Part shown: positions 1-11,228 of the stretch, piece after piece
Layout of the letters: each line of letters starts with the position of its first letter
How positions within the stretch are numbered: position 1 is the first letter of the stretch
Notes under the pieces: generated by a model
The model's database searches: none
The model's input: the letters and a program-made list of their open reading frames with translations, nothing else
Told to the model about the DNA's origin: nothing
Origin: Erinaceus europaeus
Lineage: Eukaryota > Chordata > Mammalia > Eulipotyphla > Erinaceidae
DNA length: 64,000 bases
NCBI RefSeq assembly: GCF_950295315.1
Contig: NC_080179.1
Span: forward strand, 74,975,368-75,039,367
Reading direction: 5' to 3'
Translations under genes and position numbers: made by a program

Positions 1-112
1 TCTCTCTGTCCTATCCAACAACAATAACATCAATAACAACAACAATAATAACTACAACAATAAAACAAAGGCAACAAAAGGGAAAATAAATAAATATTTA
101 AAAAAAGAAAAA
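1..112 (+). mobile_element. SINE A, 3' part
   Basis: Tail only (ctgtcctatccaacaacaat). The head is beyond the left edge. Confidence 0.85.
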
Positions 113-159
113 AATTGCTGTGAACATGGTGTAAAAATATAAAATAAAGTGTTGGGGCT

Positions 160-270
160 TAAAAAGTCCCATTTCCTGCTTTGCCATGTGTAAGGTCCAG
201 GTTTGAGCCCTACTCCCAACACAGTGAAGCAAACATCACTGCTGTGATTCCTTTTTTTATTTCCTGCTCC
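160..270 (+). mobile_element. SINE E
   Basis: ctgctttgccatgtgtaagg, then the CT-rich part. Confidence 0.55.
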
Positions 271-271
271 T

Positions 272-299
272 CTTCCTTCCTTTGTATTTAGATACAGAG

Positions 300-341
<42 letters not shown>

Positions 342-445
342 CCACAGCATTAATGCTTCCTTCAGTGTGGTAGGGGGCCAGGCTCAAACCCAAGTCATGC
401 ACATGCAAAGCAGCTTACTATCCAAATGTGCTATTTTACCAGCTC
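272..445 (-). mobile_element. SINE E with (AG)n
   Basis: The minus strand reads catgtgcatgacttgggtt. The (AG)n run at 305-338 is its CT-rich body. Confidence 0.6.
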
Positions 446-454
446 AGTCTCTGT

Positions 455-795
455 TCCAGTCTCTTGGAAACAGAGCTGGCAGTCAGCTGAGGTCAAGAAC
501 AAACACCTCATCACAGACCCCTGCGAGCGTCAACCCGGCTTTGACCTGGCACGTTATGATCGGGCCCTCCTCAATCGCTATCGAACAGGCCATGGCCGGT
601 GCGCCGCTATGTTCCATCGCTGGGGAGCCAGAGACAACCCGAACTGCCCCTGCGGCTCCAGACAGACGATGACCCACATAGTCAACGACTGCCACCTCTC
701 CAGATTCAAAGGAGGTCTGGAAACTTGACATCAGGCTCAACCTGACGCTGTTGACTGGCTACGGAAGAAGGGCAAACGCTAGAAGAAGAAGTGCT
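455..795 (+). mobile_element. 3' end of a Vingi/Ingi-like LINE or its non-autonomous derivative
   Basis: Frame +3 encodes LLNRYRTGHGRCAAMFHRWG followed by a C-x-C-x7-H-x4-C zinc knuckle (CPCGSRQTMTHIVNDC), then LSRFKGGLET. After one in-frame stop comes HQAQPDAVDWLRKKGKR and the end of the frame. An AAG-rich tail follows. The knuckle plus GGL..LHQA..AVDWL arrangement is the C-terminus of LINEs in the I/Jockey/Ingi group. Vingi elements with many deletion derivatives are reported in hedgehogs, so this is the favoured assignment. The premature TGA and missing upstream RT show it is not functional. Confidence 0.6.
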
Positions 796-1689
796 GTGTT
801 CTTTCCCCTCCTCCCCCCCCCCCCCACTGTCTCTCTGTCTTGATCTTTTTATCTGAGGGAGGAGTCCTATTTCAGCAAAAACCCCATGTGGAGGATTCCT
901 GTAGAAACGTCTTCAAATCATCGTGGCCCAGTTACCCCAGTTAAGTTCTTTCTAATTAAGCCCATCAGTCTCAGAACAAATGACTGCAGAAGTCAGGAGT
1001 GGAGGCCATTGGAGAATGGAGCTGTAACAGTGCTGGGCTTTGCATTTTTAGGCGGGGCTGTCAGATGGTTTTTTCTTCAGTGTCTCCAAGTATTTAGTAA
1101 TATTGCAACTGCTGTCACTCACTCTCCAGAGAGAGGCAGGCTGCTGGCTAGGACGGCATTCAGAGGTGACTGAAGGTGACCCTGCCTTCACATCAGTGTC
1201 AGCACAACTCTTCAGGCTTCTAGGCTGCTGCTGTCTCTCTCCCTGACCAAGCACATCTGCCCAGAGTATCTTTAAGACTTATTTCCACCCACTCGCCCAC
1301 AGGCAGCTTGTCCTGCTGCTTCTCAGGACACAGAGGCTGTGTGTTGTCATCAGTCAGGCTTTGCTGTATCTACCTTGGCCAGAACTTGGCTTCTAGGAGC
1401 TTTGGAAGATACTGGAGGCATGTGATGAAATGATTCTCAAGTTCAGAAGGGAGAAAAAGACTTCACATTTACCGAGAGCTCAGGATTCATAAGACTGCTT
1501 CTCTATTTCATTCATTTCCTGCCCATCTTATTGGGAAGGGGGCTGGTGGTTTACAGGACAGGTGCTGACACACAGATGTGACCTCATCTCCCAGTGATGG
1601 GCATCTCCAAGACACTCTTCCCCCAACCTAGGTCCTTTTCCATTATCATACACCCAGCCCCTTCATTCCACCCTCTCCCTCCTTCCCCA
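796..1689. other. Unassigned, apparently single-copy
   Basis: Mixed composition with a C run at 814-826. I see no coding frame, RNA or repeat I can name. Confidence 0.5.
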
Positions 1690-1925
1690 GAGTCCTCTGC
1701 TTTGGTAAAATCACCACACTCGGCCCAAGTTTCACCTTATGTTTTCCTTCCTGTCCTTGCTTCTTAAGTTCCACCTATGAAAGAGATCATCAGTACTGGC
1801 TCTTCTCTTTCCGACACATTTCACTCAACATACCTTCGAGTTCTATCCAAAGCAAGGCAATGGAGACGACTCGAGCATTTTAACAGCGGCGTGATATTCT
1901 ACTGTACAGTGTTCCTGTGGCTCCG
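1690..1925 (-). mobile_element. L1 3'-UTR fragment, minus
   Basis: The minus strand reads a diverged 'gaata..cgctgttaaaa' ... 'gtgaaatgtgtcggaaagag', matching the L1 3'-end motif for a target 'aagtgaaataagcc'. Confidence 0.6.
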
Positions 1926-2044
1926 GAATCACCACTGTCTGACAGGCAAGTAGTAAGGACTCAGTGTTTGTGCCTTACAACAGGGGAGGGTGTGGATGGC
2001 AAGTCTCACTGCCTCCAGAGTAAGGCGCTCTCCACTCCGACACC

Positions 2045-2245
2045 AAGATGAGAGGCCAGGTGCGGACACACCTCGCAGAGTGCCCATGCTACCATGCACC
2101 AGGACCTGGCTCAAGCACCCTGTCCTCACCTGCAGGGGGACGCTTCTTGAGTAGTCAGGCAGTGCTGCAAGTCTGTCTCTCTCTTTCTCTCTGTCTGTGT
2201 CAAGAAAGAAAGAGAGAGAGAGAGAGAGAGGGGAAGGAAGAAAGA
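2045..2245 (+). mobile_element. SINE C
   Basis: ggacctggctcaagcaccct is a decayed B box. CT-rich tail. Confidence 0.65.
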
Positions 2246-2335
2246 AAAACATTCACTGGAAGCAACGGAGTCATTGTGCAGGTACCAAACTCAGGCAGAA
2301 AAAGAAAGAAGGGCAGAAAGAAAGAGAAAGCAAGG

Positions 2336-2504
2336 GAGATAGCATAATCATGATGCAAAAAGACTTCTATGCCTGAAGCTCTAAGGTTCCAGGTTCAATC
2401 CCTAGCACCACAAGACAGAGCTGAGTGCAGCTCTGATCTTCCTATCTTTATGTCTCTCACTCACTAAAACTGATTAAATAAATATAAAAAATAAATAAAT
2501 AAAA
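2336..2504 (+). mobile_element. SINE D
   Basis: agatagcataatcatgatgc and ccaggttcaatccctagcac. Confidence 0.75.
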
Positions 2505-2599
2505 CAGTAGCTAAGACGGTTCACAGCACACAAAATGCCCAATGCCAGGGACCCGCAGCTCCTGGTACATACCTCACTTGTATGAGAAACCAACGGGGT

Positions 2600-2756
2600 G
2601 GTCCAGGAGGTGGCGCAGTGGATAAAGCATCGGACTCTCAAGCGTGAGGTCCTGAGTTCAGTCCCTGGCAGCACATGTACCACAGTGATGTCTGGTTCTT
2701 TCTCTCTCTCCTCCTATCTTTCTCGTTAATTAATAAATAAAACATTAAAAAAAGAA
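2600..2756 (+). mobile_element. SINE B, full length with TSD
   Basis: Perfect 15-bp TSD agaaaccaacggggt at 2585-2599 and 2757-2771. It defines the B consensus ends. Confidence 0.92.
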
Positions 2757-3164
2757 AGAAACCAACGGGGTCTTGTGGGTGGGTGAAGGGCATTTCCAAG
2801 GATGTGAGACTCTGAACAGGATGGTAACCCGCTGGGGACTGGAAGGCAGAGGGAGAACAGACACACTGAGCAGAGTTTTGCAGGAAGACTGTGAGGGAGT
2901 CTGGCCCTTCAGGAAAACAAAACAAAACAAAAACCTGTTTACTTGGAGAACTTTGGAAGCACAAGGCAGAGAAGGCGACTCCAGCACCTTGTGGAATTAG
3001 CTCTCTCGGTGGGTTCCAAGTATTCAGAGATGCACAGTGGCATCTCCAAATATGAGTCTATTGAGCCAGTAAAGTCACAGGCATTCTAGAAGTACAACAG
3101 TGTGCATAATACTCCAGCTGTGATTTATAGAAGGCGGGACAGTCTACCTAACTAAACAGAACCC

Positions 3165-3325
3165 GTGCATGAGGAATAAATGTTACACTATGCGAGGCCC
3201 TGCGTTCCTACCCCCCAGCTGCAGAGGGGAGGTTTCAGGAGTGGTAAAGCAGAGCTGCAGGTCTCTATCTCGATCTCTCCTGTCCTTCGTAATTTTTCTG
3301 TCTCTATAAAAACAAACACATAAAA
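3165..3325 (+). mobile_element. SINE C-like, diverged
   Basis: agctgcagaggggaggtttc and gtaaagcagagctgcaggtc. Confidence 0.6.
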
Positions 3326-3338
3326 ATGTGGAACAGTG

Positions 3339-3631
3339 GGAGTCGGGCCTTAGCGCAGAGGGTTAAGAGCACGTGGCGCAAAGCGCAGGGACCCGCATAA
3401 GGATCCTGGTTTGAGCCCTCGGCTCCCCACCTGCAGGGGAGTCGCTTCCCAGGCGGTGAAGCAGGTCTGCAGGTGTCTGTCTGTTCTCTCCCCCTCTCTG
3501 TCTTCCCCTCCTCTCTCCATTTCTCTCTGTCCTAGCTCACAATGACGACATCAATAACAACACTAATAACTACAACAACAATAAAAAAACAAGAGCAACA
3601 AAAAGGAAAATAAATAATAATAATACAAAAA
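3339..3631 (+). mobile_element. SINE A, full length with TSD
   Basis: TSD gtggaacagtg at 3328-3338 and 3632-3642. Both A and B boxes present. Confidence 0.92.
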
Positions 3632-3642
3632 GTGGAACAGTG

Positions 3643-4159
3643 AGGCGACAATACAGAACACAACCAACCAAACCGGAAGCTGAGAACCAATGCACAATGT
3701 CGTCTCAGACTGTCCGTGATGGAAGCGTGACCAGTGTGTCCCTTCCGAGAAGGGGCCCAGGCTACATTTACTAGGAATGTCTCACTGGTGATCTGTGCTC
3801 ACCATGACGGCAAATGCACACATACAGAGACAGGCAGGCTGGCATAGTCAAGGGGATGTTCTTGGGCAAAGGGGAGATTGACACGGAGCAGAGAAAGGTT
3901 AAAATGATTTGGGAAACAATGGAGAAGGAAGTTGAAATGGGGCCACCAAGCATGTGGCTGAGACACACAGGTGAGAACAGGCATGTGGGTTGTGGGTGTT
4001 TGTGTATTTTTGATTACGTATTAGCTGTACCTGAGAGATGGAGGGGGGCATAGGCGTGGGAAAATCCAAGGGTGATGGGCACTGTGTCTCTGGCTCCTGT
4101 GTGCCTCACGGCACAGAGAACTGCGAGTGTGCACTTCATCAGGGAAAGAGGACAACTAC
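3643..4159. other. Unassigned single-copy stretch
   Basis: No supported feature seen. Confidence 0.5.
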
Positions 4160-4528
4160 AAGTATAGGCCGTCTTGGATGGAGCTTGAAGGAATCAAGTT
4201 AAGTGAGATAAGCCAGAAAGAGAAGGGTGAAGATGGGATGATCTCACTCATAGACAGAAGCTGAAAAATAAGAACAGAAGGGAAAACACAAAGCGGAACT
4301 TGGACTGGAGCTGGTGTCTTGCACCAGAGTAAAGGTCTCTGGGGTGAGGGGAAGTGCTCAGGTCCTGGAGCAGGATGGTGGAGGGAGATCTGGTGATGTG
4401 GGGGGGGGGGGTTTAAGAGTGTCATGTGGAAAACTGAGAAATGTTACACATGTACCAACTACTATAATTTACTGTTGACTGTAAACCATTAATCCGCCCA
4501 ATAAAGGAAATGATAAAAGAAAAAAAAG
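4160..4528 (+). mobile_element. L1 3' end, sense
   Basis: Contains gatggagcttgaaggaatca, gtgagataagccagaaag and gatctcactcatagacag, then cattaatccgcccaataaag and an A tail. This is the standard L1 3'-UTR layout. Confidence 0.75.
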
Positions 4529-4529
4529 T

Positions 4530-5150
4530 CTATTTATGAACTCTCCATTTCTAAAGAGGTACTATATTACTTTGATTCCTGTAGCTTTGTACTGTTTTGA
4601 TATTAGGAAGTATGAGTCCTCAAATTTTCTTCTGTTAAAGATTGTTCATCTATGTTATTTCCCTTGAAATTCCATATAAATGAATTCCAGGATCAGTTTG
4701 TTGATGTACAAGAAAATCTAGCTGGGATTTTAGTAGGTGTTGTTTTGAGTCTGTTGATCATGTTGATCTGTTAAGTATTTTAGCTATGCTTTATAGTTTT
4801 GGTATACAAGTCTTGCAATACTTTTGTTGAGTATTTTGATGGTACTGTAAGTGGAATTATTTTCTGAATTTCATTTGCAGGAGTGCAACTCATTTGATGT
4901 GTTAATCTTATACCTGGAAATTCAATTATTAGCTCCGTGTGTGTGTATGTGTCTGTGCGTTCTTTAGGGCTTCTATATGTAACATGATGTCATTTGTGAT
5001 TTAAGATAGTTTTACTTTCTCCTTTCCATTTATGATTAATTTCATCTATTTTTCTTGCCTAGTCACAATGGTCAGACTCTCCCGTGCAACGGTGAATAGA
5101 AGTGACAAGTGTTAACATTCATGCTTTGTTCCAGGCTTCTGCTGTGCTTT
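4530..5150 (-). mobile_element. L1 ORF2 fragment, antisense
   Basis: AT-rich block with ttgattcctgtagctttgta and 'aacggtgaatagaagtgac'-type L1 antisense landmarks. Several stops in all frames. Confidence 0.65.
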
Positions 5151-5452
5151 GATACGGTGTGTGAACTTTTCACATACCCTCTGGGCTCCTCAGACTGGGC
5201 AGTCACCGCCCCTGCCTTCCGCAGTACACTTTACCACCCTCTACAGATCCGACAGCCATCTGCTTCTGCACTAATTCCTGATGATGTGTCGTCACTGAAT
5301 GCCCCTTTACCGATCTAAGTCCCCCTTATGGCAAACGTCCTTGAAGGCCAGGAACAACTTATTTCCATGTGTACTTCACCGCTCACACACAGCCTGGCAC
5401 ACATCAAGTCCTCTGAACCACCTGAGTGCTCCAGCCATGGGTCCTAAAGGGG

Positions 5453-6070
5453 TGTGGGGTTAGTTGCGAAAGCTTGGTAAGAGCAGAGGGGAACTCCCAT
5501 CATAAAGACGGAAGTCTAAAAAGATACCCCACCTGCCAGCCTCTCCCTTCCAGGGGTCCAGCATGGAGGGAAAAGCTTTCCTGACTCAGTTTCCCCTTGT
5601 CAGTCTCCAAGCATCACAGGAAGCTACACCCCCTAACACTTAACTCATTTCCTTGTTATAAACCAAATGGTTTGCCTGCTTAAAGTTCACTACAGTTCAC
5701 CTGCTGTGATCACACAGACTCCACATAGCACCACTCTGCCTTGACCAAAAGGCCCTTCCTTCCTATTTCCTTAAACCCCTCCTCCACTTTGATCTAACTC
5801 CCCTATCTTCCTTCAAGGCTCCCCCTTGTCTGTTTCTCCCTTGTTGAGATAATCAACATGTCCTTCATTCTGGAACTCTCCCCTCTACCACTATCAAGTC
5901 CTTACAACCTTCACCATGGGGGTTCTGACCTTCCAAAGCCCACCCTTACTGCCACATGTAAAAAATGTCCTTTGTTCCCTTCTGCTTTTTAAACCCTGCC
6001 TTCTGTACAATAAACAGATCATTTGCGATTAAAATGGTCTCCTGGTCTTCTGTTGTTAGCCATAGAGTTA
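5453..6070 (+). mobile_element. ERV LTR (second family), right end uncertain
   Basis: Starts TGTGGGGTTAGTTGCG. The first 150 bp align with the minus-strand LTR at 22.9-23.6 kb (shared gaaagcttggtaagagc-like and accccac..gccagcctctc parts). It has AATAAA at about 6010. The U5 end could lie anywhere from 6030 to 6310. Confidence 0.6.
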
Positions 6071-6310
6071 ACACGAGAGGCCAGAAGCATGGCTTACTTG
6101 TGCTGTGAGGTCCCCCACGCGAGCACCAGCAAAGGGGCACCACCCCTGCCTGGCCTGTGGCTCCATGTGAGACTCCGAGGGAAGGCCTGTTCCTCGCCCT
6201 CTGCTGTATCCGCAGCTGTACCTGTGATCTTTCCTGTGAGCTGGACCACACACACCCTTGTGCTTAAAAAATGGGGGAGAGATCTCCCTTGCCCCTAGAT
6301 TCTTAATGCC

Positions 6311-6699
6311 AGTATAACACCTGGCTCCTACTGGAAAGTTTTAAAGATTTGTTTATGAGATATTTCACTCGCAATTGATTCACATTCAGCATTTTCTGAG
6401 CACGCAGGAACTAGTAGCAAGGGCTCAGAATGAGATGCTCTCAGAACGAAGCACAGCTGTCTCAAAAAGAAGGCAATGATGTACTTCATGGTCCACACTT
6501 GGTTGGACAGAATCAGTGTCAGGGATGTCGTGTATGTTGGGAGTACAGTGACACCGGTGGGTGGGCTCTGAATTCTAATCATCACCCTGTATGTTAGTTT
6601 TAGAGAAAAATGTATTTTATTTGAAGCTATTAGGAATGTCTTTTCTATTAAATGCTTGCTGGTCTAATGTTATTTTAACAAATTTTTTACATTGGGATA
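6311..6699. other. Unassigned stretch
   Basis: No supported feature. May include the far end of the LTR at 5453. Confidence 0.4.
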
Positions 6700-6870
6700 A
6701 GGAAAGAGCTCAGTCTATCAGAGCACCAGTTTATATGCTTAAGATCCTAAAGGCTGCAGGTTCAGTCCCGAGTGTCCCCTTAGGTTAGAGCTGAGCAGTG
6801 AGTGCTCTGATTCTCTCCTGACTTGTTCTCTCGCTCTCATAATAAACAACAAATAAATATTGAAAATGTA
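6700..6870 (+). mobile_element. SINE D-like, old
   Basis: gctgcaggttcagtcccgag and a CT-rich 3' part. Confidence 0.5.
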
Positions 6871-6903
6871 TGCTGGCCATAAATATAAAAGAATAAAACT
6901 GCA

Positions 6904-7160
6904 GGGAGTCGGGTGGTAGCGCAGTGGGTTAAGCACGTGGCACAAAGTGCAAAAACCGGCGTAAGGATCCCGGTTTGAGCCCCTGGCTCCCCACTTGCAG
7001 GGAGTCACTTCACAGGCGGTGAAGCAGGTCTGCAGGTGTCTATCTTTTTCTCTCCTTCTCTGTCTCCCCCTCTTCTCTCCATTTCTCTCTGTCCTATCCA
7101 ACAATGATGACATCAATAACTACAACAAGGGCAACAAAAAGAGAAAATGAATAAATTAAA
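6904..7160 (+). mobile_element. SINE A
   Basis: agtcgggtggtagcgcagtg. Flanked by aaactgca on both sides. Confidence 0.88.
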
Positions 7161-7366
7161 AAAAACTGCAAAAAAAAACTGCAAAAAAAAAATGGAGGAG
7201 AGACTAGCCAGGTGTTCAAGAATGAGCCCATAACCCAAGAAAAGTCTAGAACTTGGGGAGGTGGCCAAGGGTGCTGCTATCTGGAGATGGTAGATTGAAG
7301 AGATACAGGGGCAGCAGTTCCTGATTCACTCAGCTCAGACACGAGGGCCACCAGTGCACTTAGGGA

Positions 7367-7369
<3 letters not shown>

Positions 7370-7398
<29 letters not shown>
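7370..7398. repeat. (CA)n microsatellite
   Basis: About 14 CA units. Confidence 0.9.
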
Positions 7399-7399
<1 letters not shown>

Positions 7400-7482
7400 T
7401 GTGACTCGTTGGCACCTGTTGTGACCGACACACAGTGTGACTTGAGACTTGGTGGGTGTGAGAGCTGAGGACACCAGTCGTC

Positions 7483-7622
7483 TCTGGGAGGATGCTCCCC
7501 GGCTAGTCCGGGCGCACAGCTGCTTGTCTGGGAGGATGCTCCCCGGCTAGTCCGGGCGCACAGCTGCTTGTCTGGGAGGATGCTCCCCGGCTAGTCCGGG
7601 CGCACAGCTGCTTGTCTGGGAG
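7483..7622. repeat. 44-bp GC-rich tandem repeat, 3.2 copies
   Basis: Units at 7483, 7527 and 7571 look identical, plus an 8-bp partial. Each contains cccggctagtccggg, a short hairpin. Confidence 0.9.
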
Positions 7623-7776
7623 ACAGTATTACTTGGTTTTGGTCCAGGCCAGAGCGACCAGTCGTGGGTGTTCATGTGCCAGGATGTGCAGACTCTAACC
7701 CTTTGCCACACAGCATAGGAAAAGGGGTCTGCACCTGACTCCTCCCACTCAGCACATACCCCCAACAAGTAGATGT

Positions 7777-8120
7777 GGGATTTTATTTATTTATTTATTT
7801 ATTTACCTCCAGGGTTATCGCTGGGGCTCGGTGCCAGCACTACAAATCCACTGCTCCTGGAGGCCATTTTCCCCCCTTTTGTTGCCCTTGTTGTTTATCG
7901 TTATTGTTATTATTATTGTTGTTACTGCTGCTGTTGTTGTTGGATAAGACAGAGAGAAATGGAGAGAGGAGGGGAAGACAGAGGGGGAGAGAAAGACACC
8001 TGCAGACCTGCTTCACCACCTGTGAAGTGACTCCCCTGCAGGTGGGGAGCCGAGGATCCTTATGCTGGTCCTTGCACTTTGCTCCACATGCACTTAACCC
8101 ACTGTGCTACAGACTCCCGG
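7777..8120 (-). mobile_element. SINE A, long form
   Basis: Reversed tail cctccagggttatcgctggg through to the head at cagactccc. Confidence 0.88.
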
Positions 8121-8262
8121 GTTTTTTTTTTTTTTCTTTTTTTCTTACCAGAGCACTGACCAGCTCTGGTTTATAGTGCAGGGGGTGGGGGTTGAATCTG
8201 GGATGTGAGAGCCTCAGGCACAAGAGTCTTTCTGCATAACCATTATGCTATCTACCCCTACC
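8121..8262 (-). mobile_element. SINE D
   Basis: ccagagcactgaccagctct and ctgcataaccattatgctat. Confidence 0.8.
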
Positions 8263-8839
8263 AGAATCATTAAGAGCTTTTCACCACACCCTTCCTTAGC
8301 TTCAGTCACTGCTGGCCAGGCTGGGGCATCTCCCCATCTCTGCCTGGACTTCATAGATTGCCCTGGATTTGCTGGTTGATGTACAAGGTGGGACAATGAA
8401 CAGCCGAGGCTGTTGTCTCTGCGACTATAACTTATCACAGACACGGAGTCTTCTCTCCGTGTCTTTCCATCTTACACACACACTGAAGACTATCTAGAAT
8501 AAACTGAGAATCAATGTCAACTTTATTAGACCCTGACAAGACACACACCAAAGTGATTATGTAAATTTACACTGCCCCAGTAACTGGTATGCACTCCTGG
8601 GCTTGTCCGACCTGTCCAATGCTTAATGTTCACATTTAAATTCATGGTGCTAGTTTGGAGGGCATGGGATGGTTTCTCTTGTTGCTTCTCCGGATTATCA
8701 GTTAGGTTGGACACGTTTCTCCTATATTTACTGTTTGTTCAAGTTCTTTTTTCTAATAATCACTTATTAACACCACAGGCTCATTTCTATGTTGAGTTGT
8801 CTATCTTCCTCTTATCTGTTTTTAGTTTTTTTTAATTTA
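8263..8839. other. Unassigned stretch
   Basis: T-rich right part; could be an old LINE piece into which the SINEs at 8840-9379 landed. Confidence 0.4.
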
Positions 8840-9115
8840 AAAAATATTTTTTATTCCCTTTGTTGCCCTTGTTTTTTTATTGTTGTGGTTATTATTGTTA
8901 TTAATGTCATCGTTGTTAGATAGCACAGAGAGAAATAGAGAGAGGAGGGGAAGACAGAGAGGGGGAGAGAAAGACAGACACCTGCAGACCTGCTTCACCA
9001 CCTGTGAAGTGACTCCCCTGCAGGTGGGGAGCCGGGGGCTCGAACCGGGATCCTTCTGCCGGTCCTTGCGCTTTGCACCACCTGTGCTTAACCCACTGCA
9101 CTACCACCTGACTCC
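8840..9115 (-). mobile_element. SINE A
   Basis: Full reversed copy with gggctcgaaccgggatcctt. Confidence 0.9.
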
Positions 9116-9169
9116 TGTTTTTTAGTTCTTTTTTTTTAAACTACATTTTATTAGCAATACTTTCTTTTC

Positions 9170-9379
9170 TTTTTTTAAATTATCTTTATTTATTGGATAG
9201 AGGCAGCCAGAAATCAAGAGGGTAGGGAAGACAGAAAGGGAGAGAGAAAGAGAGACACCTGCAGACCTGCTTCAACACTTGTGAAGCTTTCTCCCTGCAG
9301 CTGAGGACTGGGGGCTCGAACCTGGGTCCTTGAGCACTCTAACATGTGTGCTCAACCAGGTGCGCCACCACCCAGTCCC
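9170..9379 (-). mobile_element. SINE C
   Basis: tctttatttattggatagag to aaccaggtgcgccaccaccc. Confidence 0.88.
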
Positions 9380-9489
9380 CCGTTTTTAGTTCTTTATACA
9401 TTCTCCATGATACTATTTTGTCATCTTTCCTGATGTGTTCTGCTTCCTAGTCTGTCCAGAAGGTCACTTTGTCTACAGAGATTTTTGAA

Positions 9490-9509
9490 ATGAGCATATA
9501 TATATATAT

Positions 9510-9545
<36 letters not shown>

Positions 9546-9690
9546 GAAGAGAAAGAGAGAGACAGGCAGAGAGAGAAAGAGAGTGAGAGAGACGGGAAGA
9601 AAGGCTACGTGTGGGAGGCCTGACTCACATCTGGGCCACAAACATTGCAAAGCAGCACACTATCCAAGTGAGCTATTTTCCCTGCCCTCA
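9490..9690 (-). mobile_element. SINE E with (AT)n and (GA)n
   Basis: gcaaagcagcacactatcca and agtgagctattttccctgcc. Confidence 0.65.
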
Positions 9691-9971
9691 ATATTAAATT
9701 TTAATGTTATGAGATTTACTAATTGTCCCTTTTATCTTGGACTTCTGTTTTCGGTTTCGACCTTCTCAGAAGAGATGGGGCATGTTCAGGATGGTATGGC
9801 TGTAGAATGGTTTGACCTTCTCTCTTTCCCTCTAAGCAAGACTGCAGCTTCAACTTCTCATTCACATCTAAATCTGGATGACTACATAGTGAATACCTTC
9901 CTAAGAATGGATATAAGATTGTAAAATTTACACAAGAGAAAAAATGAGTAAAGCAGTCAATTTTAAGAACT

Positions 9972-10130
9972 GACATGGCGAGGCCAGGCAGTGGAGTACC
10001 CAGCTGAGGGCCTGGGTTTGAGCCTCCACTCCCCACAAGCAGTGAAGTAGGGCTGCAGGTAGGCGTCTTTCTCTCTCCCTCTCCATCTCTCCAATCCCTT
10101 TCCAATTCTCTCTGTCCTACCAAGTAAAAA
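9972..10130 (+). mobile_element. SINE C with expanded GAA tail
   Basis: ggcctgggtttgagcctcca. The tail passes directly into the GAA tract at 10129. Confidence 0.7.
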
Positions 10131-10335
10131 GAGAAGAAGAAGAAGAAGAAGAAGAAGAAGAAGAAGAAGAAGAAGAAGAAGGAGAAGAAGGAGAAGAAGG
10201 AGAAGAAGGAGAAGAAGGAGAAGAAGGAGAAGAAGGAGAAGAAGGAGAAGAAGGAGAAGAAGAAGAAGAAGAAGAAGAAGAAGAAGAAGAAGAAGAAGAA
10301 GAAGAAGAAGAAGAAGAAGAAGAAGAAGAAGAAGA
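10129..10335. repeat. (GAA)n with a (GAAGGAGAA)n core
   Basis: A tail of a SINE C expanded to about 200 bp. The centre (about 10180-10260) alternates gaagaagga units. Confidence 0.95.
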
Positions 10336-10461
10336 GAAAAATAATTTAAATGGGAATAAAACAAAACCTCCTATTCCAAATTCCTTGGCCAGATGGTCTT
10401 CAGCAGATAGTTACCAATCTTTTAAAGAATGTTTAGTTTATATCTTATAAAAGCTGTTCTG

Positions 10462-10610
10462 GTGGTCCAGAAGGTGGCACAGTGGATAAAGCATCAGACT
10501 CTCAAGCATGAGGTCCCGAGTTCAATCCCCGGCAGCACATGTACCAGAGTGACGTCTGGTTCTTTCTCTCTCTCCTCCTATCTTTCTAATAAATAAAATC
10601 TTAAAAAAAA
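10462..10610 (+). mobile_element. SINE B
   Basis: ggtggcacagtggataaagc. ctgttctgg flanks both ends. Confidence 0.9.
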
Positions 10611-10796
10611 ATCTGTTCTGGAAAACAGATAAAGAATAAGGCTGCTTAACTTGAGGAAGTGTAACTGTGATTCAGAGACCAAATAAGGAAAGGAACTCAG
10701 TAACAAAAAAATTCAGATCTTTAGTAAAGTGAATCCAAAAATTTGAATAAAACGTCAGCTAAGCAAATGTGACACTGCATCAGAAATAATGCATTG

Positions 10797-10912
10797 GCCA
10801 GGGGCAATAGCATAATAGTTATGCAGACAGTCATGCCTGAGGCTTTGAAGTCCCAGGTTCAATCCCCTGCACCACCATAAACAAGAGTTAAGCAGTACTC
10901 TTATATAAATGA
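10797..10912 (+). mobile_element. SINE D
   Basis: caatagcataatagttatgc and cccaggttcaatcccctgca. Confidence 0.8.
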
Positions 10913-10924
10913 CGATGGTTATGT

Positions 10925-11066
10925 GTCATGGTTAAACTGGGGTTTATCCAGAAATGCAAGGACAAGTCCACATGAGACAATCTAGCAATGAAGTTCATCA
11001 CAATATTGGACAAAAAGAGAAACAAAGCAAAATATTTTCCCACCAACTCTGAAAAAGCACATTAGA
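10925..11066 (+). mobile_element. L1 ORF2 fragment
   Basis: ggtttatccagaaatgcaag and aagttcatcacaatattgga match the RT-domain end of L1 ORF2 (sense). Degenerate. Confidence 0.6.
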
Positions 11067-11067
11067 A

Positions 11068-11228
11068 AGTTTGTGTAAGGACACCAGGTTCAAGCCCTCA
11101 GTCCACACTGCAGGGGACGGGGGAGCTTCAGGGGCTGAAGCAGTGATACAGCTGTCTCCCTTTCTCTCTATCTCCTACTTTCTGCTGTCTATATCCAAAA
11201 TAAATAAATTAATTAATTAATTAATTAG
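11068..11228 (+). mobile_element. SINE C-like
   Basis: aggacaccaggttcaagccc, then an (attaatt)n tail. Confidence 0.65.

Noticed and set aside
4160..5150. Sense L1 3' end beside antisense ORF2 taken as twin priming
   Set aside because: The inverted piece lies beyond the A tail, not 5' of the sense part, so two separate insertions are more likely.
7483..7622. Regular 44-bp repeats suggesting a CRISPR-like array
   Set aside because: Units are directly contiguous with no spacers, in a mammalian genome.
8880..9125. Recurrent frames with the peptide ERNGERRGRQRGGEKDRHL seen over 20 times
   Set aside because: They are translations of SINE A copies, not a protein family.
9963..10364. 133-codon frame with about 70 leucines in a row
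   Set aside because: It is the reversed translation of the GAA/GAAGGA tract at a SINE tail.
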